Origin: Streptomyces sp. WM6378
GTDB taxonomy: Bacteria > Actinomycetota > Actinomycetes > Streptomycetales > Streptomycetaceae
Direction of reading: 5' to 3'
Length of the DNA stretch: 64,000 nucleotides
Assembly (NCBI RefSeq): GCF_001279695.1
Contig: NZ_LGDD01000121.1
Span: forward strand, 1 to 64,000
The translations under genes were made by a program, and so were the position numbers. The notes beneath the pieces are model-generated. The model saw only the letters and a list, made by a program, of their open reading frames with translations. It was not told the origin of the DNA and searched no databases. The first letter of the stretch is position 1. Each line of letters starts with the position of its first letter. Of the stretch, positions 7,685 through 16,763 are shown piece by piece.

Positions 7685-8833
7685 TCAGGCGTCAGCCGCA
7701 TACCGCCAGAACTCCCTGATCACCGGGGCCGGCACCGGGCTCATCGCTGCCACCTGGGTCAGCAGGATGGTGATCGCACCCGTTGCCGGGATCACGTGTG
7801 CCGCGGTGCCCGTGCCGCCGACCCAGCCGTAACGGCCCGGGACGTTCCACGGATTGGTCCGGTCGATATCGACCGAGCCGCCGAAGCCCCAGCCCTGGCC
7901 GTCCAGGAACAGCCGGCCGATGTCGCGCTGATCCGGATTCGTATGGTCGGTCATCATCATGCGTACGGAGTCGGCCGACAGCACCCGGGTGCCGTCGGCC
8001 GACAGCCCGCCGGCCAGCAGCATCCGGCAGAACGCGAGCCAGTCGTCGGCGGTAGAGGCCAGTCCGCCACTGCCGAGCGGCAGCGCGGGCAGACTGCTCC
8101 ACTCCCCGTCCGGGCCGTCGGCGAGCTCCAGGCTGCCGTCGTCTCCGGAGCGGTAATAGCTGGTGAACCTGCCGCGTTTGACGGCCGGCACCTCGAAACC
8201 CGTGTCCGACATGCCGAGCGGACCGAAGATCCGCTCGGCCAGGAACTCCGGCAGCGACTGTCCGGTGACCCGGGAGATCAGCACCCCCTGCAGTACGGAG
8301 CAGGTGTCGTACAGCCAGGCATCGCCCGGCTGGTACAGCAGCGGAACACTGCCGAGCACCGACATCCACTCGTCCGCCGGCGGAAAGTTGCTCGGCACCC
8401 GGCCGTCCTTCTGCACCGTAAACAAGTGCTGCACCGCGGGCAGGGTGAAGTCGGAGGAGAATCCGTACCCGGCCTGGGAGGCCAGCACGTCGAACACGGT
8501 GATGGGCCGGGCGGCCGGCACCACGTCGTCCACCGGGCTCGCCGGAGTGCGTACGACCAACGGCTTCTCCAGCTCCGGCAGCCACGTCCCGACCGAATCA
8601 TCCAGTGCGAGCCGGCCTTCCTCCACAAGGACCAGCACCGCCGCAGCGGTAACGGACTTGGTGATCGAAGCGACCCGGAAGATGGAGTCCCTGGTCATCG
8701 GGGCGCCGCCCAAGGCGTCCTGCGAACCGGTGGCCTCCACCTCGACCCGGTCGCCGCGTGCCACAAGAGCGACGGCGCCCGGCAGCGTACCGGCACCTAC
8801 ATGGGCATCAAGCAAGTCGTGCAGGGTAGTCAT
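7685..8833 (-). CDS. Serine hydrolase, beta-lactamase family (cytoplasmic type)
   Basis: A 382-residue beta-lactamase-superfamily hydrolase of the esterase EstB/class C type. The catalytic S-x-x-K is S56-I-T-K59, a Y-D-T motif lies near residue 172, and GWVGGTGT near the C-terminus stands in for the KTG box. No signal peptide is visible after the chosen ATG (MTTLHDLLDAHV), which has GGAAGG nine bases upstream. Longer in-frame starts exist but lack a binding site. The gene is convergent with the alpha/beta hydrolase on the left. It is not closely related to the exported hydrolase at 3860. Likely substrates are esters or small amides; resistance to beta-lactams is not implied. Confidence 0.88.
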   Translation of the reverse strand: MTTLHDLLDAHVGAGTLPGAVALVARGDRVEVEATGSQDALGGAPMTRDSIFRVASITKSVTAAAVLVLVEEGRLALDDSVGTWLPELEKPLVVRTPASPVDDVVPAARPITVFDVLASQAGYGFSSDFTLPAVQHLFTVQKDGRVPSNFPPADEWMSVLGSVPLLYQPGDAWLYDTCSVLQGVLISRVTGQSLPEFLAERIFGPLGMSDTGFEVPAVKRGRFTSYYRSGDDGSLELADGPDGEWSSLPALPLGSGGLASTADDWLAFCRMLLAGGLSADGTRVLSADSVRMMMTDHTNPDQRDIGRLFLDGQGWGFGGSVDIDRTNPWNVPGRYGWVGGTGTAAHVIPATGAITILLTQVAAMSPVPAPVIREFWRYAADA

Positions 8834-9087
8834 GAGGCCGCCTTCCGGGAGGTTGCTGTCGGACGACAGACTCCCGTACGGGCCGGGAATCATCGGCGCC
8901 GACAGGCCTCGCGGCCGGCCCCGCGTCACAGTCACAGCCCCTATGAGCGGGTCCTGGCTGTAGCCATCCGCAGATCGGGTGGTGGCGGTGATGGGGTCAC
9001 TGAATCTGCGGCTGCCCCGAGTGGCCGGCTAAGACGCCGGTGCCCGGCCAAGAGCTGAGCGGGACCGGTCACGACCGGTAGGGCAGC

Positions 9088-9120
9088 AGGGCCCGGACCA
9101 CGCGTCGCGGTCCGGGCCCT
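9088..9120 (-). terminator. Perfect 12-bp hairpin terminator
   Basis: AGGGCCCGGACC (9088-9099) pairs perfectly with GGTCCGGGCCCT (9109-9120) around a nine-base loop. It lies 35 bases past the stop of the minus-strand DUF6243 gene. It lacks a U-tract, as is usual in Streptomyces. Confidence 0.7.
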
Positions 9121-9154
9121 GCCCCATGCGGTGCCGCCTCGCGGCGGCGGTGCG

Positions 9155-9370
9155 TCAGCTCTGTGCGGTGTCGTCGCCGGGCTGCCCGGCGCCATCGGCC
9201 GCGCCCGCCTTCTCGCGCATCTTGCGCACCAGCTCCGCCTTCTGGTCGGCGGCACTCTGGCGGTCGAGGTTGCGGTGCGGACCGTTGTTCTGCCGTTCGG
9301 CGCGGGACAGCCTCTTGCGCTGGCCGCCGCCCATGCCCACGGGGTTGTTGATGTTCTTGCTCACGGTCAC
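9155..9370 (-). CDS. DUF6243 family protein
   Basis: A 71-residue hydrophilic protein conserved in Streptomyces (DUF6243), function unknown. It begins TVSKNINNPVGMGGGQRKRL, continues with a basic, Asn/Gln-rich core, then a short amphipathic helix (ADQKAELVRKMREKA) and an acidic Gly/Ala-rich tail. It has no membrane segment. GTG start preceded by GGGAGAA. It is transcribed alone and followed by a strong hairpin. The family assignment comes from the highly recognisable N-terminal sequence. Confidence 0.85.
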   Translation of the reverse strand: MTVSKNINNPVGMGGGQRKRLSRAERQNNGPHRNLDRQSAADQKAELVRKMREKAGAADGAGQPGDDTAQS

Positions 9371-9643
9371 GGGTTCTCCCGGTAATGATGCGAAGTGATC
9401 TACGGATTCATCGGTGGGGGACGGGCGCGGCGTCGTCGCAGGACGTCAGCAGAGGCCCGTCACGCGCTCACTCGTAAATCGGCGTCTGGAAGAACATGAC
9501 AAAGACGTTACCTGGTTCCGTCGGCCCCGCACACCAACTTTTTCGCCGCCCGGCGCCGGCCGGGCCTTCGGCGAGCGCCCGGTCCTGCTTCTTGGGCGCG
9601 CCCGAGCCGGTCCACCGGGCGAGCCGTCTGTGGCCGCGCGGCC

Positions 9644-9877
9644 GGCGACCCCACCTACCTCCTCCAGCTCCGGCCCGCCCCCCTCGCCGCCCCCGTCACC
9701 CACAAAGCCACCAGCGTCTACGGCGCCAGCAGGCGCGAGCCCGCCCCGGTACCCACCGGCCAGCGCCCCGACTGGTACGACCAGAAAACCAGCGGCTACG
9801 GCCCCGACCACTACGCAGCCCAGCAGCAGGACGGCGAAAGCCCCGATCAACGCCATCGCCACCGGCAGACCTCTTGA
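9644..9877 (+). pseudogene. 3' remnant of an unknown gene with strong coding bias
   Basis: A plus-strand open frame of 77 codons with no start codon, ending at TGA 9875-9877, reads GDPTYLLQLRPAPLAAPVT through PDWYDQKTSGYGPDHYAAQQ. Third positions are mostly C or G and the composition (Trp, Tyr, Asp, Gln) looks like a real protein, whereas the overlapping minus-strand ORF (9446-9862) is Gly/Ala/Arg-rich like an antisense shadow. Further upstream the frame loses coding character, so only the C-terminus of a former gene seems to remain. Family not recognised. Confidence 0.4.
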
Positions 9878-9906
9878 CCTCTGCTGCCCGGTCCGGCACA
9901 CCACCG

Positions 9907-10674
9907 CTAGCGACTGAGCGCGTCGACCTCCGCGTAGCTGGGGATGCCGGCGGGCAGGGGCTCGCCTTCTCGGATCGCGACCGCCGTGGTGACCGTGGCG
10001 TTCAGGGCCGCGCGGAAGAGCAGGGAACCGGTGCTGACCCGCCGCACGCCCAACTCCCCCAACCGGTCGAGGCCGAGGGCGGGAAGGTGCAGCACGTTGA
10101 CCGGCACCGGCACCGCGGCGGTCACGGCGGCGATGTCCTCCTCCCTGGCCAGGCCCGGCACGAAGATCCCGTCGGCGCCCGCGTCCACGTACCGTCGCGC
10201 GCGGTCCAGCGTCGCGGGCACCGAGGCGTCGAGCCCGAGCCAGTAGGTGTCCGCGCGGGCATTGAGGAACACCGCCGGTGCACGGCCCTTGACCTCGCGG
10301 ATCAACGCCGTCTGCGTCGCCGGGTCGGCCAGCCGGTCGCCCCGCCCGTCCTCCAGGTTGATCCCGGCGATCCCCAGATCGGCCAACTCCGCTACCAGGT
10401 CGCCGACTTGCCCCGGGTCGGCGCTGAAGCCCGCCTCGATGTCGACGGTGACCGGACACGGCAACCGGACCAGCCTCCGCGCCAGCGCGAGGGTCTCGGC
10501 ACGGGCCACTCCCGCGGCGTCAGGCAGGCCATGGGCGACGGCCACGCCGAGGCTGGTCGTGCCGATGGCGGCGAATCCGGCGGCGGCCAGCGCCGCCGAC
10601 GACGCGAAGTCCCAGGCGTTGGGGAGCAGCAGTGGCCGGTCCGCGTGATGCAGTGCGTGGAACGCGGTGCTCAA
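9907..10674 (-). CDS. Isocitrate lyase/PEP mutase family protein
   Basis: A 255-residue TIM-barrel enzyme of the phosphoenolpyruvate mutase/isocitrate lyase superfamily, which makes or breaks C-C or C-P bonds in 2-oxoacid-like substrates. Diagnostic segments are PLLLPNAWDFASSAALAAAG, VDIEAGF, the metal-binding GINLEDG, ARADTYW and a late RVSTGSLLFRAAL. I chose the TTG at 10674 because it overlaps the TGA of the upstream P450 remnant (TTGA) and has GAGGA five bases upstream. The longer frame to 11133 would run through the P450 remnant. Exact substrate unknown; similar Streptomyces proteins are annotated only at superfamily level. Confidence 0.82.
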   Translation of the reverse strand: MSTAFHALHHADRPLLLPNAWDFASSAALAAAGFAAIGTTSLGVAVAHGLPDAAGVARAETLALARRLVRLPCPVTVDIEAGFSADPGQVGDLVAELADLGIAGINLEDGRGDRLADPATQTALIREVKGRAPAVFLNARADTYWLGLDASVPATLDRARRYVDAGADGIFVPGLAREEDIAAVTAAVPVPVNVLHLPALGLDRLGELGVRRVSTGSLLFRAALNATVTTAVAIREGEPLPAGIPSYAEVDALSR

Positions 10675-11084
10675 CGGGTCCTCGCTTCCACCAGGCCGAC
10701 CGCGAGGGCCGGCCCCTGCTCGCGGCCGGGGCGTGCATGGGGGCCGATCCCGAAGGGCACTTCGGCGAGGCTGACCTCCACAAGCGTGCCGTCCGGCGCC
10801 ACTCGGCGCGTCAGGGGCACCGGCGGATCGGTGCGACCAGCCGCCGTGCTGGCGAGCACCTCGACCGAGCCGTCCCCACGCTCGGCTTCCCGCGGCCGAA
10901 GACCCTCCGGATCGACGGAGGCCAGATCGGCCACTGCCAGCGCACTCCCGCGGCGGTGAGCAGCACCACCGCTGAAGCGCGCGCCGGACGACCTCAGCCA
11001 GGCAACACCACCGGGCGGGGAGTCGGGCACCGCAGGGACGACGAACTCCGGATCGGCCAGCACGGGATGGCTCAGCAAAGGCAT
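10671..11084 (-). pseudogene. Truncated cytochrome P450-like remnant without haem cysteine
   Basis: A 137-residue open frame starting MPLLSHPVLADPEFVVP, like the N-terminus of a small Streptomyces P450-like family. It jumps directly to a haem-loop segment reading VPFGIGPHARPGREQ. The expected cysteine of F-G-x-G-x-H-x-C-x-G is arginine (CGC instead of TGC), and most of the central P450 fold, including the I-helix and E-x-x-R region, is absent. It cannot bind haem by the normal thiolate ligand. The frame is still open and its stop overlaps the next start, so it may still be translated and coupled. I regard it as a decayed gene. Confidence 0.6.
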
Positions 11085-11173
11085 GGTGCCAGGTTAGTGG
11101 CCACCTCCGACAGCGCGGCTCGGCCCGCAACATGCGAGCGCGAGCGTCTTCTCGCCGCGCGAGGGGGGCGGGT

Positions 11174-12535
11174 TCAGGCCGGGGCCGCCGCCTCGACCTC
11201 GCGGGTGGTCTTGGTCCAGCCCGTCTGCCCGCGCACCATGCGGAACAGGGCCCGCCAGGCGCAGAGGAACGACAGGTAGTTCATGACGACGAAGGAGTGT
11301 CCGAGCAGCAGGGCACGGCCCACTCCCACGCCCCTGTCGCGGCGCAGGTACGTCCAGGAGGTGATGAGCGCGGGGGCGAAGGTGAGCAGGTACCAGGCGG
11401 CGAGGTTGGCCGGCCACTTCAGGTGGGTGGCGTTGACGGCGGCCGCCCGACTGCCGCGCAGCACCAGCACGTTGGGGCTGCGGACGAACCAGATCAGGCA
11501 GTACTGGAAGAGCAGCGACCAGGGCAGGTCGAGCACCCAGGGGACCAGGAGGTAGGCGAACATCTCCAGGGCGGCCAGGTGCCCCATCCGGGGCGCGTGC
11601 CAGATCTCGCCCATCCGCCGGATCGCCGTCATATGGCCCTGGTACCAGCGGGTGCGCTGGCGGATGAGCCGTCGCAGGTCGCTCACGCCTTGCTGGTCGA
11701 CGGACGCGTGGGCGGTGGTGCGCAGCCGCCAGCCGCGTACCGCCAGGCTGATGGCCAGGTCCAGGTCCTCGGTCAGCGACTGTGACCAGGGTCGTTCGCC
11801 CAGTGCGTCGAGCGCGGAGAGGCGGGTGAACTGGCCGTTGCCGCCGAGGCTGACGGTGGACGTCCAGTTGCGGCCGAACTGGGTGACGGCGGCCATCGCC
11901 CAGAACTGGTAGTCCTGGAACCAGGTCAGGAAGTTGCCGCGGCGGTTGCGGATGCGTACCCCCAGCTGTACGCCGCCGACCCGGGGGTCGTCGAAGAGCG
12001 GCAGGATGTGGCGCAGCGCCCGGTCCGAGAGGCGGCCGTCGGCGTCCATGACACAGACGACCGTCTCGGCCGGGTCCTGGCCGCGGGCCGCGACCCGCTC
12101 GCGGATCAGCCGGATGCCGTGGTTGAGCGCCTCGCCCTTGCCCTGGCGGGCGTTGGGGGGTTCGCGGCGCAGCACGGCCACTTCCCCTTCGCCACCGGCT
12201 GCCCGCGCCCCCGCCCGTTCGGCCACCTGGCCCGTGGCGTCGTCCGAGCCGTCGTCGATGACCACGACGGTGGTACGGGGTCCGAGCAGCCCGGTGACCG
12301 TGGTGGCGATCACCGACTCCTCGTTGAGGCAGGGAACGAGGACGTAGAGGTCGCGGTGGTCGTGGCGGCCGAGGTGCGGGCGGTCGTACGCGCTGTCTCC
12401 CTGGACCCGCAACGCGGCTTTCTGGCGGCGCAGTTCGAGGAGCCCGGCGCCCATGGCGAGGGCGAGATAGCCGGCGGACAGGCCGATGACGGTGTAGCCG
12501 ATGGAGTCGACGGCCTTGAGGAAGAGGCGTTTCAC
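11174..12535 (-). CDS. Processive family 2 glycosyltransferase, membrane-bound
   Basis: A 453-residue integral membrane glycosyltransferase of the cellulose/hyaluronan/poly-GlcNAc synthase type. An N-terminal membrane helix (about 14-34) is followed by the GT2 catalytic domain with VPCLNEE (68-73), D94-D95-G-S, the D164-A-D166 metal site, T-E256-D257 and the processivity motif Q293-R-T-R-W297. Three or four C-terminal membrane segments form the probable export channel. It polymerises a sugar nucleotide and extrudes the chain. GTG start overlaps the stop of the small membrane gene upstream (GTGA), with AGGAGA in front. Across the divergent intergenic region lie a UDP-GlcNAc 2-epimerase and two NHL proteins, suggesting a ManNAc- or GlcNAc-containing surface polymer. 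Confidence 0.88.
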   Translation of the reverse strand: MKRLFLKAVDSIGYTVIGLSAGYLALAMGAGLLELRRQKAALRVQGDSAYDRPHLGRHDHRDLYVLVPCLNEESVIATTVTGLLGPRTTVVVIDDGSDDATGQVAERAGARAAGGEGEVAVLRREPPNARQGKGEALNHGIRLIRERVAARGQDPAETVVCVMDADGRLSDRALRHILPLFDDPRVGGVQLGVRIRNRRGNFLTWFQDYQFWAMAAVTQFGRNWTSTVSLGGNGQFTRLSALDALGERPWSQSLTEDLDLAISLAVRGWRLRTTAHASVDQQGVSDLRRLIRQRTRWYQGHMTAIRRMGEIWHAPRMGHLAALEMFAYLLVPWVLDLPWSLLFQYCLIWFVRSPNVLVLRGSRAAAVNATHLKWPANLAAWYLLTFAPALITSWTYLRRDRGVGVGRALLLGHSFVVMNYLSFLCAWRALFRMVRGQTGWTKTTREVEAAAPA

Positions 12536-12852
12536 CGAGGGATCTCCTGTTGTGGACGGTCCGTCAGGGATGCGCCCACGGAGGCGGCCGGAACCGGGTG
12601 CGGACGGCGGGGCACGGGCAGGCGGGGTGTTCCGGTCCCGGGGGCCGGTGCCCACCGCTCCCGTCCGGTCCGCCGGCGCTGCAACTCCCGCCCGAGGACG
12701 AACCCGGCGGGCAGCACCATCGCGCCGATCGCCGCCACCAGGGCGCCGCGTCCGGGCGCCCCGGCCCGGGCCGCGGCCATGCCGCCCACGAGCGGCCAGG
12801 TGAATCCCATGTACATGGCGCGGCCGTACCTCCGGGCAAGGGGGATGAGCAC
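12532..12852 (-). CDS. Small membrane protein coupled to GT2 glycosyltransferase
   Basis: A 106-residue protein with two short hydrophobic stretches (about 13-26 and 37-53, the latter AAIGAMVLPAGFVLG) and a basic, Pro/Arg-rich cytoplasmic tail. GTG start; the alternatives are internal methionines near residue 13. Its stop codon overlaps the glycosyltransferase start, so the two are translationally coupled. The context suggests an accessory subunit of the polysaccharide synthase, analogous in position to small partners of other GT2 systems but without recognisable sequence similarity to them. No family recognised. Confidence 0.6.
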   Translation of the reverse strand: MLIPLARRYGRAMYMGFTWPLVGGMAAARAGAPGRGALVAAIGAMVLPAGFVLGRELQRRRTGRERWAPAPGTGTPRLPVPRRPHPVPAASVGASLTDRPQQEIPR

Positions 12853-13267
12853 GAGTCGGGGCGTGGGACGAGGGCCCGACCACTGTCACCCAGAATTCCG
12901 CTGCTGGCCAGACCCCGAAGCGGCGCGTACGAGACGGTCGGAGGCGCTTTCGCGCCGACCCGGGGGTGACTGGATTCCCTTAATCCGCAAGCACACCTGG
13001 CATTTTCCCATCCCCCACCGTGAACGCTGCCCGGATTTGGCCATTCATGCCGGATCGGGGCCATTGCACGCCGAGGAGCCTCAGAGTTAGCGTCGTCGGC
13101 GGGCCGCGCTCAAGACGATGGGTGTTCGGCTCTTCAGCTTCCGCGTCTTTGCGCGTTCCTCCATTCTGCTGAGCGACGGGCGGTGATCCAGTGCGCCAAT
13201 TTTTTCTTCGCAATGCCGTCGACGCGACGGTCAAATATCCCGTGCGACGGACGGAGAACACATCGCG
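12853..13267. other. Divergent intergenic region of the polysaccharide locus
   Basis: About 415 bases between the minus-strand glycosyltransferase unit and the plus-strand epimerase unit. The right part (13190-13245) is noticeably more A/T-rich (CAATTTTTTCTTCG, TCAAATAT) and contains GCGACGG twice, 20 bp apart (13224 and 13244), a possible regulator site. No credible ORF in either strand. It probably holds both promoters. Confidence 0.5.
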
Positions 13268-14455
13268 TTGAACGAACGCCAGCGCATCGCCGTCATCGTG
13301 GGCACCCGCCCCGAAGCCATCAAACTCGCCCCCGTCGTTCAGGAGCTGAAGCGGAAGCGCTGGGCGCTTCCGGTCGTCGTCACCACCGGCCAGCACGGCA
13401 CGGTGGTCCGCGACACCCTCGCCTGTTTCGGGCTGCGGGCGCAGACGGAGCTGACTCTGCCACCGGGCGCGCACTCCATCACCGAGCTGACCGCCGGCCT
13501 GCTCAGGGGGCTGGACAAGGGGCTGAACACGCCCGCGGCCCACGCGGTCGTGGTCCAGGGCGACACCTCATCGGCCCTGGCCGGGGCGATGGCCGGGTTC
13601 TTCTCCTCGATCCCCGTGGTGCACGTGGAGGCAGGGCTGCGCTCCGCGGATCTGCGCAGCCCGTTCCCCGAGGAGGCGCACCGGCGCATGATCGCCGAGG
13701 TGAGCGATCTCCATCTGGCGCCCACTCACACCGCCCAGCGCAATCTCCTCGCCCAGGCAGTGGCGGCCGAGCGGATCGTGGTGACCGGCAACACCGTGAT
13801 CGACGCGGTGGTCTCCGCGAGCCGCCGCCCGCCGGCCGGCCCCGAACCGGCGTCACCGCTGCATCGCATCGAGCGGGATTCCGCTCCGCTGGTTCTGGTG
13901 ACCGCGCACCGCAGAGAGAACTGGGGTGCTCCGATCCGGCGCATCGGGCAGGCGGTGTCAATTCTCAGCCAGGAATACCCGGACGTCAGCTTCGTGGTGG
14001 CGGCACACATGAATCCGGTGGTGCGTACCGCGATCGAAGATTCTCTTCGTGATCGCCCCAATGTTCATCTGCCGGGTCCCATTCCGTACGGCACCTTCGC
14101 CCGGCTCCTCGCCCGTTCCATTCTTGCCATCACTGACTCGGGTGGAATCCAGGAAGAGGCAGCTGCTTTTGGCGTGCCGGTTCTCGTGACCCGTGACAAC
14201 ACCGAGCGGACCGAGGGGATCGATTCCGGCCTCGCGCGTCTGGTCGGCACCCAGGAATCGGAGATCGTCGCGGCCGCGGAAAAGGAATTCGCGCGTGAGG
14301 GAGCCCTCTTGGGTGCTGCTGACCGGCCACTCGTACGACGCAATCCCTACGGCGACGGCAGGGCGGCCGGGCGCTGTGCGGACGCCTGCGGCTGGCTGCT
14401 CGGCCTGGCACCCAGACCGTCCGACATCCCGATGGACTTCGGCAAGGAGGAGTGA
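13268..14455 (+). CDS. wecB: UDP-N-acetylglucosamine 2-epimerase (non-hydrolysing)
   Basis: A 395-residue cytoplasmic epimerase that interconverts UDP-GlcNAc and UDP-ManNAc. Family motifs are all present: VGTRPEAIKLAPVV at the N-terminus, VVQGDTSSAL, HVEAGLRS, the HRRENWG segment, and TDSGGIQEEA in the second Rossmann domain, followed by VTRDNTERTEG. Length is typical. TTG start with GGAGA upstream. The stop overlaps the ATG of the first NHL protein (TGATG), so the sugar enzyme and the NHL proteins are one transcription unit. UDP-ManNAc would be a logical donor for the divergent GT2 synthase; whether that synthase uses it is inference. Confidence 0.92.
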   Translation: MNERQRIAVIVGTRPEAIKLAPVVQELKRKRWALPVVVTTGQHGTVVRDTLACFGLRAQTELTLPPGAHSITELTAGLLRGLDKGLNTPAAHAVVVQGDTSSALAGAMAGFFSSIPVVHVEAGLRSADLRSPFPEEAHRRMIAEVSDLHLAPTHTAQRNLLAQAVAAERIVVTGNTVIDAVVSASRRPPAGPEPASPLHRIERDSAPLVLVTAHRRENWGAPIRRIGQAVSILSQEYPDVSFVVAAHMNPVVRTAIEDSLRDRPNVHLPGPIPYGTFARLLARSILAITDSGGIQEEAAAFGVPVLVTRDNTERTEGIDSGLARLVGTQESEIVAAAEKEFAREGALLGAADRPLVRRNPYGDGRAAGRCADACGWLLGLAPRPSDIPMDFGKEE

Positions 14456-16743
14456 TGGCGACACCAACTGCTGTGGCCAATGGCACGATCACAACGGTGG
14501 CGGGTACCGGCGCCGCCGGGTACGACGAGGACGGCGTCCCCGCCACCGACACCGCGCTCAACGGCCCCCATGTGGCCACGGACCGGTCCGGCACGTTCTA
14601 CATCGCCGACACGAACAACCACCGGATACGCAAGGTCGGCACCGACGGCATCATCCGGACGATCGCCGGCACCGGGACCTCCGGGTTCAGCGGTGACGGC
14701 GGGCAGGCCACCGCGGCACAGATCGCCCAGCCGGTGTCGGTGGCCGTGGGCGCCGACGGCAGTGTGTACTTCGCGACGTGGGGCTCAAGTCGCGTGCGCA
14801 AGGTGGCGCCCGACGGCATCATCACCACCGTCGCGGGCGGCGGGACGGGGACCGCGGACGGCGGCAGGGCCGTCGACGCCGGCCTCAGCAACGTCTTCGC
14901 CATCGCGCTGGACGGGGCCGGAAACCTGTATCTCACCGAACGCTACGGCCACACGGTGCGCAGGGTCGGCACCGACGGCGTCATCCGGACGGTCGCGGGC
15001 ACCGGCCAGGCCGGTTACGACAAGGACGACGTCCCCGCCACCACCGCCACACTCAACGGCCCCAAGGGTCTTGCTGTGGACGGGGCCGGAAACCTCTACA
15101 TCGCCGACACGGGCAACCACCGTGTGCGCAAGGTCGGCACCGACGGCGTCATCCGGACGGTCGCCGGCACCGGGGATCCCGGGTACATCGCGGACGGCGG
15201 GCCCGGGGTCAAGACCCGGCTCAACTCCCCCGAAGGGCTGGCGGTGGACGGCGACGGCAACCTCTACATCGCCGACAGCGCCAATCACCGGGTGCGCCGG
15301 GTGGACCCGGGCGGCGTCATCACCACCATCGCGGGCACCGGCACCGGCGGCTACGACGCCGACGGCACCCCGGCCGACGCCGCGCGGCTCTACTTCCCGA
15401 ACACCGTGGCGCTGGACGGCGACGGCAACCTCTTCATCGGCGACGGCAACAACAACCGAGTGCGCAAGGTCGCCGGGGCGACCCGCTTCGACCCGGCCAA
15501 GTTCCCGATCGCCGACCTGTACGGCGCGGCCGTCGCCCCGCACACCGTGCAGCGCGGCCAGGAGTTCGACGTCGGCGCCCGGATCCGCAACCGCGGCCCG
15601 AACAGCGTCGACGGGGAGAGCGTCACCGTCGTCCTCACCCTGGCCGACGGCCTGACCGGCGGCCCGGGCACCACCGGACGGCGGCTCACCCGCACCTTCC
15701 CCGGCGTGAAGATCATCCCCTACTTCCAGGCGCTGCCCAACGGTTGGGACCACCTGGACGCGCTGTTCCGTGTCAGCGCGCCCGAGACCACTCCCGCGGG
15801 CACCTACGAATGCACCCTGGAGATCCAGTACAGCGGCGAGCTCAATCTCAAGGACAACACCTTCGTCCTGCCCGTGACGGTCGTCGTCCCCCGGGACGTC
15901 AGCGACGAGACCGCCCTGGAGATTCGCCAGGAGACCGTGCCCGAGGCAGCTCCCGGGCAGCAGGCCAAGTTCAACGTCCTGTTCAACTCGCCCACCGGAC
16001 GGCCGGTCAACCCCGGAGTCGTCACCCAGCGCTTCACCGCGCCCACCGGCTTCGTGTTCACCGGCCAGCCGTCGTACGGCTATTACGGGACCATCCACGG
16101 CGTGATCACCGGAAACCTGGACTATCTGATCGAGGACGACGGCCGCATCTTGACCATCAGCGCCAACCCGCACGTCAACACCACCACCAGCGACACCGGC
16201 CCCCTCGTCTACACCATCGGCATTCAGGCGCTCCCCGGCGCCCGGCCCGGCGTCTCGGCCGACGGCAGTGCCGGCGTCGGCAAGCACGCCCCCATCCAGA
16301 TCTCCGGGAAGGTCACCGGCTCCGGTCAGGACGAACGGGCGCTGCGGGTGGCTCAGGAGAGCGTTCCGCAGGCGGCACCGGGTGCGACGGCGTCCTTCAA
16401 CGTCGAGATCCGCTCGCTCAACGACGTGCCGGTCGCCCCCGGCACCATCGAACAGCGCTTCACCGCCCCGACCGGCTTCGCCTTCACCGGCGGCGCCTCC
16501 TACGGCTACTACTACGTCAAACCGGCCGTCACCGGAAACCTCACCACCCGCCTCGAAGACGGCGGCAGGACCCTCGTCGTCGAGTCCGACCCACACGTCA
16601 ACACCGACAGCACGGACGCGACGGCGCTGCTCTACACCCTCTCGGTGCGCGCCCTGCCCGATGCCACACCCGGCTCGTACGAGGACGGGAAGGCCGTCAT
16701 CGGCCGACTGGCCCCCGTACCGCTGTCCGGCCACATCCTCTGA
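14455..16743 (+). CDS. NHL-repeat beta-propeller protein with three C-terminal beta domains (copy 1)
   Basis: A 762-residue protein. Residues about 10-345 hold six NHL-type repeats of roughly 56 residues, each starting with a TTVAGTG-like strand, containing a YDxDG-like turn and ending in a GNLYIADxxNHRVRKV-like strand, enough for one six-bladed propeller. A beta domain beginning ADLYGAAVAPH follows, then two homologous domains of about 135 residues that share QRFTAPTGF-x-FTG and an NPHVNT- or DPHVNT-like motif. No signal peptide, lipobox, LPxTG or membrane segment is visible; the mature-looking sequence starts directly at the ATG. AAGGAGG precedes it and the start overlaps the epimerase stop. 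It is probably a carbohydrate- or protein-binding factor; its location is uncertain. Confidence 0.8.
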   Translation: MATPTAVANGTITTVAGTGAAGYDEDGVPATDTALNGPHVATDRSGTFYIADTNNHRIRKVGTDGIIRTIAGTGTSGFSGDGGQATAAQIAQPVSVAVGADGSVYFATWGSSRVRKVAPDGIITTVAGGGTGTADGGRAVDAGLSNVFAIALDGAGNLYLTERYGHTVRRVGTDGVIRTVAGTGQAGYDKDDVPATTATLNGPKGLAVDGAGNLYIADTGNHRVRKVGTDGVIRTVAGTGDPGYIADGGPGVKTRLNSPEGLAVDGDGNLYIADSANHRVRRVDPGGVITTIAGTGTGGYDADGTPADAARLYFPNTVALDGDGNLFIGDGNNNRVRKVAGATRFDPAKFPIADLYGAAVAPHTVQRGQEFDVGARIRNRGPNSVDGESVTVVLTLADGLTGGPGTTGRRLTRTFPGVKIIPYFQALPNGWDHLDALFRVSAPETTPAGTYECTLEIQYSGELNLKDNTFVLPVTVVVPRDVSDETALEIRQETVPEAAPGQQAKFNVLFNSPTGRPVNPGVVTQRFTAPTGFVFTGQPSYGYYGTIHGVITGNLDYLIEDDGRILTISANPHVNTTTSDTGPLVYTIGIQALPGARPGVSADGSAGVGKHAPIQISGKVTGSGQDERALRVAQESVPQAAPGATASFNVEIRSLNDVPVAPGTIEQRFTAPTGFAFTGGASYGYYYVKPAVTGNLTTRLEDGGRTLVVESDPHVNTDSTDATALLYTLSVRALPDATPGSYEDGKAVIGRLAPVPLSGHIL

Positions 16744-16763
16744 CCCCGACAGGAGCAGCAATC

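Noticed and set aside
7447..7701. Minus-strand 84-codon ORF after the alpha/beta hydrolase
   Set aside because: No binding site, no recognised family and only partial coding character; it lies in a convergent intergenic region.
9446..9862. Minus-strand membrane-protein-like ORF (MALIGAFAVLLLGC...)
   Set aside because: Only the first 40 residues look hydrophobic; the rest is Gly/Ala/Arg-rich like an antisense shadow, and the plus-strand frame at 9644-9877 has better codon use.
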